This document shows positions 6,609 through 10,895 of a stretch of 10,895 nt of DNA, in pieces. Position 1 is the first letter of the stretch. Every line of letters starts with the position of its first letter. Below the pieces are notes generated by a model. It was not told where the DNA came from, searched no databases, and worked only from the letters and a program-made list of their open reading frames with translations. The stretch is from an uncultured Gammaproteobacteria bacterium (GTDB taxonomy: Bacteria; Pseudomonadota; Gammaproteobacteria; Rariloculales; Rariloculaceae), in the NCBI GenBank assembly GCA_946887385.1, contig CAMPKU010000152.1:1-10895 (forward strand), written 5' to 3'. Position numbers and translations under genes: made by a program.

Positions 6609-8519
6609 GTGAACGCCACGCCGCCGTTACCGCAGCTCACCGTCAAAGGCATCGTGCTCGGTCTGGTGTTGTCGGCGCTGTTGGCCGGCGCCAACGCGTA
6701 TCTCGGCCTGTTTGCGGGGCTCACGGTGGCGGCGGCCATTCCTGCCGCCGTGATCTCGATGGCGGTGCTGCGGCTCTTTCGGAAGTCGAACATCCTCGAG
6801 AACAACATGGTGCAGACCATTGCGTCGGCCGGCGAGGCGCTCGCGGCCGGCGTCATCTTCACGATCCCGGCGCTCGTGCTGCTCGGCTATTGGAGCGTCT
6901 TCGATTACTGGTGGGTCACTGCGATCGCGGGCCTCGGCGGCTTGCTCGGCGTGCTATTCACGATTCCGCTGCGCCGTCCGTTGATCGTCGAGCAGCAGCT
7001 TGCGTATCCGGAGGGCACCGCGACGGCGGAAGTGCTCAAAGTCGGCGAGAACCCGGGGCGGGGGGCGCTGCAGCTTGCGCTCGCGGCGCTGCTCGGCGCG
7101 GGCATCAAGATCGCCGAGACGGGCTTGAAGCTGTGGCCCGGCACCGCGCAGTCGGCAACCTACGTCGGCAGCAGCACGATCGCCTACGCCGGCACGAATT
7201 TGTCGCCGGCGTTGCTCGGCGTGGGCTACATCGTGGGTTTGAACGTGGCAGCGCTCGTTTTTATCGGCGGTGCGTTCTCGTGGTACGTGGCGATCCCGAT
7301 CTACTCGACGTGGTACGTGGCCGGCGACCCGGCGCTCGCGGCGCAGCTCGCGGCCGGTGCGTCGGCAACGGACCTGGCCGGCGCCATCTGGTCGACGCGC
7401 ATTCGCTTCCTTGGCGTGGGCGCCATGCTCGTCGGCGGCATTTGGGCGCTGCTGAATCTGCGCGGGTCGATGGGGTCGGGCGTGCGCGCGAGCCTGCGCG
7501 CCGCGCCGGGCGGATCCGCGGCCCTGGATCATCGCGACCGCGACGTGCCGCTGCGCATCGTGCTCGGCGGCATCGTGCTGTTCGTGATTCCGATCGCCGC
7601 GCTGTATTACGCGATCGTCGGCACGCTGGGCGTCGCGCTTGCGATGACGCTCGTGATGGTCGTGGCGGGTTTCTTGTTTTCGGCCGTCAGCAGCTACATG
7701 GCGGGGCTCGTCGGCTCGTCGAACAACCCCGTTTCCGGCATCACGATCGCGACGATCCTGCTGACGTCGCTCTTGTTGCTGCTGCTGATGGGGCGGGGCG
7801 CAACGGGCGGTGCCGCCGCGGCCATCATGGTGGGCGCCGTCGTCTGCTGCGCAGCCGCGATCGGCGGCGACACGATGCAGGATCTGCGCGCCGGCTATCT
7901 GCTCGGCGCGACGCCGTGGCGGCAGCAGCTCGGCCAAGCGCTCGGCGTCGTGGCCGCCGTGCTCGTAATGGCGCCCATTTTGAATTTGCTGCAAAGCGCG
8001 TACGGCATCGGGGTGCGTTCGCCCGAGCAGCCCACCGCGCTGCTCGCGCCGCAGGCCACGCTGATGGCTTCCGTCGCGCGCGGTGTGCTCGAGGGCGGCT
8101 TGCCGTGGGCGATGATCGGCTGGGGCGTACTCGTCGGCGTGGCGATCGTCGCGCTCGACCTGTATCTGAAGCGGCGCCGTGCCGCGTTCCGCGCGCCGGT
8201 GTTGGCCGTTGCGATCGGCATCTACCTGCCGCTCGAGCTCGCTGTGCCGATTTTCGCGGGCGGCCTCGTCGCGCATTTTGCGTCGCGCCATAGTCCGGCC
8301 GCAGCCGACAGCGGCGCGCCGAAGGGCTTGCTGTTCGCGGCCGGCCTGATCACGGGCGAGGCGCTGATCGGCATATTGATGGCCATTCCGATCGTGCTCG
8401 CCAACGACCCGGAAGTGTTCGCGCTGCCCTGGCGGTTGCCGACGGTGGCGGGACTAATCGCCGTCGCGATCGCGGGCACGCTGCTGTTTCGGGCCGCCAC
8501 GGGCGCGCGCAGCCGATGA
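6609..8519 (+). CDS. OPT-family oligopeptide transporter
   Basis: OPT proteins are large polytopic carriers unrelated to the POT family; they move oligopeptides or, in some members, metal chelates. The 636-residue product has many membrane helices and the hallmarks of bacterial OPTs: NILENN (61-66) running into a Gly/Ala-rich helix SAGEALAAGVIFTIPAL, YPEGTA (133-138), SNNPVSGITI (371-380) and GGDTMQDLRAGYLLG (419-433). The start is GTG at 6609. The in-frame codon three before it is the TGA of the POT gene, so no earlier start exists, and the next Met is residue 51. A weak GAGAG stands 9 bases upstream. The gene ends in an ATGA overlap with the aminotransferase. Substrate cannot be told from sequence; peptide import fits the neighbour better than metal chelates. 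Confidence 0.94.
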   Translation: MNATPPLPQLTVKGIVLGLVLSALLAGANAYLGLFAGLTVAAAIPAAVISMAVLRLFRKSNILENNMVQTIASAGEALAAGVIFTIPALVLLGYWSVFDYWWVTAIAGLGGLLGVLFTIPLRRPLIVEQQLAYPEGTATAEVLKVGENPGRGALQLALAALLGAGIKIAETGLKLWPGTAQSATYVGSSTIAYAGTNLSPALLGVGYIVGLNVAALVFIGGAFSWYVAIPIYSTWYVAGDPALAAQLAAGASATDLAGAIWSTRIRFLGVGAMLVGGIWALLNLRGSMGSGVRASLRAAPGGSAALDHRDRDVPLRIVLGGIVLFVIPIAALYYAIVGTLGVALAMTLVMVVAGFLFSAVSSYMAGLVGSSNNPVSGITIATILLTSLLLLLLMGRGATGGAAAAIMVGAVVCCAAAIGGDTMQDLRAGYLLGATPWRQQLGQALGVVAAVLVMAPILNLLQSAYGIGVRSPEQPTALLAPQATLMASVARGVLEGGLPWAMIGWGVLVGVAIVALDLYLKRRRAAFRAPVLAVAIGIYLPLELAVPIFAGGLVAHFASRHSPAAADSGAPKGLLFAAGLITGEALIGILMAIPIVLANDPEVFALPWRLPTVAGLIAVAIAGTLLFRAATGARSR

Positions 8520-9667
8520 AGCCGCTTGAGAGCAAGCTGCCGACGGTCGGCACCACGATCTTCACCGTGATGTCGCAGCTCGCCGAGCAGCATCGCGCCG
8601 TGAACCTGTCGCAGGGCTTCCCGGATTTCTCGCCGCCTGCGGGCCTGCTGGAGCGCCTCGAAGTCTGCTTGCGGGGCCGTTATCACCAGTACGCGCCGAT
8701 GCCGGGATCGGTGGCGCTGCGCACGGCCATCGCGGCCAAGCTCGCGGCGCTCTATGGCGTGAGCGTGGATCCCGCCGCTGCGATCACCGTCACGAGCGGC
8801 GCCACCGAGGCGATTTTTTGCGCCATTCAGGCCGTCGTTCGCCGCGGCGACGAGGTCGTCGTTTTCGATCCGTGCTACGACTCCTATGAGCCGTCGATCA
8901 CGCTGGCTGGCGGGCGCACGATCCACGTGCCGCTCGAGCGGCCCGGCTTCCGTATGGACTGGGAGCGGTTCGAGGCGGCGCTGTCGGCGCGCACGCGGCT
9001 CGTCATCGTGAACTCGCCGCACAACCCGAGCGGCGCGCTGCTCACGGCTGCCGACTATGCCCGGTTCGCCGCGGTGCTTAGGCCGTACGACTGCTACTTC
9101 TTGAGCGACGAGGTGTATGAGCACGTCGTGTTCGACGGCGCCCGGCATGCCACGGTGCTCGCGAGCTTGGAGCTTGCCGAGCGAAGCTTCGCGGTGTTCT
9201 CGTTCGGCAAGACGTACCACGCGACCGGCTGGAAGCTCGGCTATTGCATCGCGCCGCCCGCCTTGTCGGCGGAGCTTCGCCGCGTGCACCAGTACGTGAC
9301 CTTCGCGTCGACCTCACCGCTGCAGCAGGCGATCGCCGAGTACCTCACGGAGCATCCCGAGCACCACGAGAATCTGCCGGCGTTTTATCAGGAGCGCCGC
9401 GACTATTTCGCCGCGCTGCTCGGCAGCACGAAGTTCAAGCCGCAGCGCGCCGCCGGCACGTATTTTCAGCTTGCCGACTATGGCGAGATCTCGTCGCTGC
9501 GCGACGTCGATTTCGCACGCTGGCTTACCATCGAGCACGGCGTGGCCGTGATCCCGATCTCCGTGTTTTACGAGCAGCCGCCCGCCGATCTCAAACTGGT
9601 GCGGTTCTGTTTCGCGAAGGAGAACGCGACCCTCGACGCGGCCGCGGAGCGGCTCGCGCGGCTCTGA
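8516..9667 (+). CDS. ybdL: YbdL-like class I/II aminotransferase (methionine transaminase type)
   Basis: This PLP enzyme transfers the amino group of an amino acid to a 2-oxo acid in the cytoplasm. The 383-residue product closely resembles E. coli YbdL along its whole length (SKLPTVGTTIFTVMS, NLSQGFPDF, ITVTSGATEAIF, FDPCYDSYEPSI, PHNPSG, LSDEVYEHVVF, SFGKTYHATGWKLGYC). YbdL is known to prefer methionine, with histidine and phenylalanine next. Active-site residues: Lys232 (PLP Schiff base, in FGKTYH), Asn170 in PHNPSG, Asp198 and Tyr201 in SDEVYEH, and Arg363 in LVRFCFAKE (substrate carboxylate). The ATG at 8516 overlaps the OPT stop by four bases and no ribosome binding site is seen, so coupling is likely. 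Kynurenine or glutamine transaminase activity is an alternative. The position after two peptide transporters suggests use of imported amino acids, which is inference. Confidence 0.93.
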   Translation: MKPLESKLPTVGTTIFTVMSQLAEQHRAVNLSQGFPDFSPPAGLLERLEVCLRGRYHQYAPMPGSVALRTAIAAKLAALYGVSVDPAAAITVTSGATEAIFCAIQAVVRRGDEVVVFDPCYDSYEPSITLAGGRTIHVPLERPGFRMDWERFEAALSARTRLVIVNSPHNPSGALLTAADYARFAAVLRPYDCYFLSDEVYEHVVFDGARHATVLASLELAERSFAVFSFGKTYHATGWKLGYCIAPPALSAELRRVHQYVTFASTSPLQQAIAEYLTEHPEHHENLPAFYQERRDYFAALLGSTKFKPQRAAGTYFQLADYGEISSLRDVDFARWLTIEHGVAVIPISVFYEQPPADLKLVRFCFAKENATLDAAAERLARL

Positions 9668-9671
9668 TGCG

Positions 9672-10400
9672 CTACCGGCCGGCGCGTTCGGCGGCGGCGA
9701 GCTCGTCGACGAGCTCAAGCAGCTCGTCGTAGCTGGCCACCCCGTCGCCGGTGGTGGTGTACTTGCCGTTCACGATCATCGTCGGCACGCTTTGGATGCG
9801 ATACCGGCGGCTCAGCTCGTCGGCGCGCTGCAATTTCGCCTGCACGGCGAACGAGTCGAACGTGGTCTTGAAGCTCTGGGGCTCGACGCCGAATCGGGCG
9901 AAGAACTGCTCGAGCTTCGCTTCCGTGTCGAGCGCATTGCCGCGGTCGTGGATCTCGCGGAAAAACTCCGCATGCATCTCGTCGCCCTTGCCGAGCGCCT
10001 CGGCCGTATAGAACGCGCGGGCGTGCAGCTGCAGCAGGGAATTCCAAACGGCCGGCACGCGCACGAAGCTGACGTAGTCCTGCTTGCTCTCCCGCCAGCG
10101 CTCGAGCAGCGGATCGAAGGCGAAGCAGTGTGGGCAGCCGTACCAGAAGACCTCGCAGACCTCGACCTGGTCGGGATTCGAGCTCGTGGGTTGCGTGGGC
10201 GAGAGGCGCAAGTAATGCACGCCCATCTCGAACTTGCCCGTGGTGGGCGCGCCGGACGGATCCGTGGCGACGAGCTCGGTCTCGGCAAGGCCAGCCGTGG
10301 GGTCGGCGGCTAGCGGGTCGACGGCCGCCCCGTCGGGGCTCGAAGGCCCGCCGCACGCGCCGAGCGCGAAAGCAGCGAGCAGCCAGAGCCTTTTCAGCAC
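9672..10400 (-). CDS. dsbA: DsbA-family thiol:disulfide oxidoreductase, predicted lipoprotein
   Basis: DsbA inserts disulfide bonds into newly exported proteins. The start is GTG at 10400, one base overlapping the stop of cytochrome c4 (TAGTG); AAGGAC lies about 8 bases upstream. The frame is open further but overlaps c4. The product is 242 residues. Residues 5-15 are hydrophobic and end in LGAC, a plausible lipobox with Cys16. A flexible Ala/Pro/Asp-rich linker (about 17-55) leads to the thioredoxin-like domain. The active site is CPHC (89-92) in FWYGCPHCFAFDP, the same dipeptide as E. coli DsbA. The cis-proline loop is SVPT with Pro206. An extra Cys82 precedes the active site. The c4-dsbA order matches Pseudomonas. 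The gene converges on the aminotransferase with a four-base gap. Confidence 0.94.
   Translation of the reverse strand: MLKRLWLLAAFALGACGGPSSPDGAAVDPLAADPTAGLAETELVATDPSGAPTTGKFEMGVHYLRLSPTQPTSSNPDQVEVCEVFWYGCPHCFAFDPLLERWRESKQDYVSFVRVPAVWNSLLQLHARAFYTAEALGKGDEMHAEFFREIHDRGNALDTEAKLEQFFARFGVEPQSFKTTFDSFAVQAKLQRADELSRRYRIQSVPTMIVNGKYTTTGDGVASYDELLELVDELAAAERAGR
9699..9716. repeat. 18-base perfect palindrome near the 3' end of dsbA
   Basis: GAGCTCGTCGACGAGCTC is a perfect inverted repeat able to fold as a seven-base stem with a TCGA loop. It lies inside dsbA (coding Glu-Leu-Val-Asp-Glu-Leu on the minus strand) and about 30 bases past the stop of the converging aminotransferase. No T-run follows in either direction, so it is not a standard terminator. 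Confidence 0.6.
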
Positions 10401-10895
10401 TAGTTCAGTCCTTGTGCGTAGCTTGCGAGCGCGCGAATCTCGTCCTCGAACAGCAGCTCCGCGACGTTGCGCATCATTTGATTCAATTCTACGTCGGAAC
10501 GGCGGTCGCCGGCCGCATAGGCGTTGAGCTGTTTCGAGGTGTAGGCCGCGTGCTGGCTGCTGATGCGCGGATAGGCCGCGAGCGGATTGCCGGCGCCGTC
10601 CGGCCCGTGGCAGGCAATGCAAGCCGGCACGCCGCGGCCGGGAACGCCGCCGCGATAGATTTGCTGGCCGAGCGTGACGAGCGCCGGATCCGCGCCCTTC
10701 GGCACCGGCGTCTGGGCCTCGAAGTAGGCCGCCACGTCGAGCATGTCCTGCTCCGAAAGCATGTCGGCGAACGGCTTCATCGTCACATCGGTGCGCTCGC
10801 CGTTCTTGAAGGCCTCGAGCTGGCGGACGATGTAGGCGGCATGCTGGCCGGCCAGCATCGGCCAGTCGGGCGTCACGCTGTTGCCGTCGACGCCG
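10400..10895 (-). CDS. cc4: dihaem cytochrome c4, 5' end outside window
   Basis: Cytochrome c4 is a periplasmic, often membrane-associated electron carrier that can feed terminal oxidases. Only the last 164 codons are visible. The rightmost residues GVDGNSVTPDWPMLAGQ are those that directly follow the first haem motif in c4 proteins, so that CxxCH lies just past the right edge. The likely first-domain Met ligand is in TMKPFADML (coded near 10780). The second domain has haem motif CIACH (10607-10621) and a likely Met ligand in QMMRNVAELL, also typical of c4. The two domains repeat LAGQHAAY..RQL / SSQHAAY..KQL. The stop TAG (10400-10402) overlaps the dsbA GTG by one base. The same pair is adjacent in Pseudomonas. 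It may be an alternative donor to the oxidase coded at the other end of the window, which is inference. Confidence 0.94.
   Translation of the reverse strand, partial: GVDGNSVTPDWPMLAGQHAAYIVRQLEAFKNGERTDVTMKPFADMLSEQDMLDVAAYFEAQTPVPKGADPALVTLGQQIYRGGVPGRGVPACIACHGPDGAGNPLAAYPRISSQHAAYTSKQLNAYAAGDRRSDVELNQMMRNVAELLFEDEIRALASYAQGLN
10401..10410 (-). promoter_or_regulatory. ribosome binding site and coupled start of dsbA
   Basis: On the minus strand AAGGAC lies 8 bases before the GTG at 10400, inside the last codons of the cytochrome c4 gene. Together with the TAGTG stop-start overlap it decides the dsbA start and points to translational coupling with c4. Confidence 0.65.

Noticed and set aside
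5201..8293. 1030-codon open frame on the plus strand across both transporter genes
   Set aside because: Arg/Ala-rich product with no family motifs. It is the shadow of the POT and OPT genes, which share a frame, so their +1 frame stays open across both. The real frames carry all the family motifs.
6954..9289. Long minus-strand frames of 445 and 355 codons opposite OPT and ybdL, and a similar 356-codon one (5337-6407) opposite POT
   Set aside because: Products rich in Arg, His, Asp and Gln, typical of antisense frames in GC-rich genes. No motif is seen.

Overview
The window is GC-rich, almost fully coding bacterial DNA. The azurin, the cytochrome c4-dsbA pair, the dtd-tatABC block and the close likeness of one enzyme to E. 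coli YbdL all suggest a gammaproteobacterium, probably an aerobic or respiratory environmental lineage rather than an enteric. That placement is inference; there is no rRNA or other marker here.

Layout. Bases 1-2917 (minus strand) hold a respiratory block transcribed in the order azurin (azu), then cytochrome c oxidase subunit II fused to two c-type haem domains (ctaC), then cytochrome c oxidase subunit I (ctaD, cut by the left edge). Bases 2918-3159 are the only sizeable intergenic stretch (242 bases) and separate this block from a divergent plus-strand run. Bases 3160-9667 (plus strand) carry seven tightly packed genes: dtd (D-aminoacyl-tRNA deacylase), tatA, tatB, tatC, a POT-family peptide/proton symporter, an OPT-family oligopeptide transporter, and a YbdL-like PLP aminotransferase. 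Two of the junctions are 4-base ATGA overlaps. Bases 9672-10895 (minus strand) hold a dihaem cytochrome c4 (5' end outside the window) followed by a DsbA-like thiol oxidoreductase predicted to be a lipoprotein, overlapping by one base (TAGTG). The aminotransferase and dsbA converge with only four bases between their stop codons.

How the genes may work together. Azurin is a soluble periplasmic one-electron carrier. The CuA centre and two fused haems of subunit II could pass electrons from it, or from cytochrome c4, to the oxygen-reducing subunit I. The Tat system exports folded cofactor proteins, and DsbA forms disulfides in the same compartment. The POT and OPT transporters would bring peptides into the cytoplasm, where the amino acids released could be substrates for the YbdL-like transaminase.

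No mobile element, CRISPR array, tRNA, rRNA, phage gene or defence system was found. Every gene belongs to a recognised family, so no wholly new system is claimed. The points most worth a second look are the azurin-CoxB(dihaem)-CoxA arrangement with a c4-like tail on CoxB, the divergent proton-channel motif in CoxA, the paired unrelated peptide transporters downstream of tatABC (in one reading frame, separated by a single TGA), and the lipoprotein DsbA.
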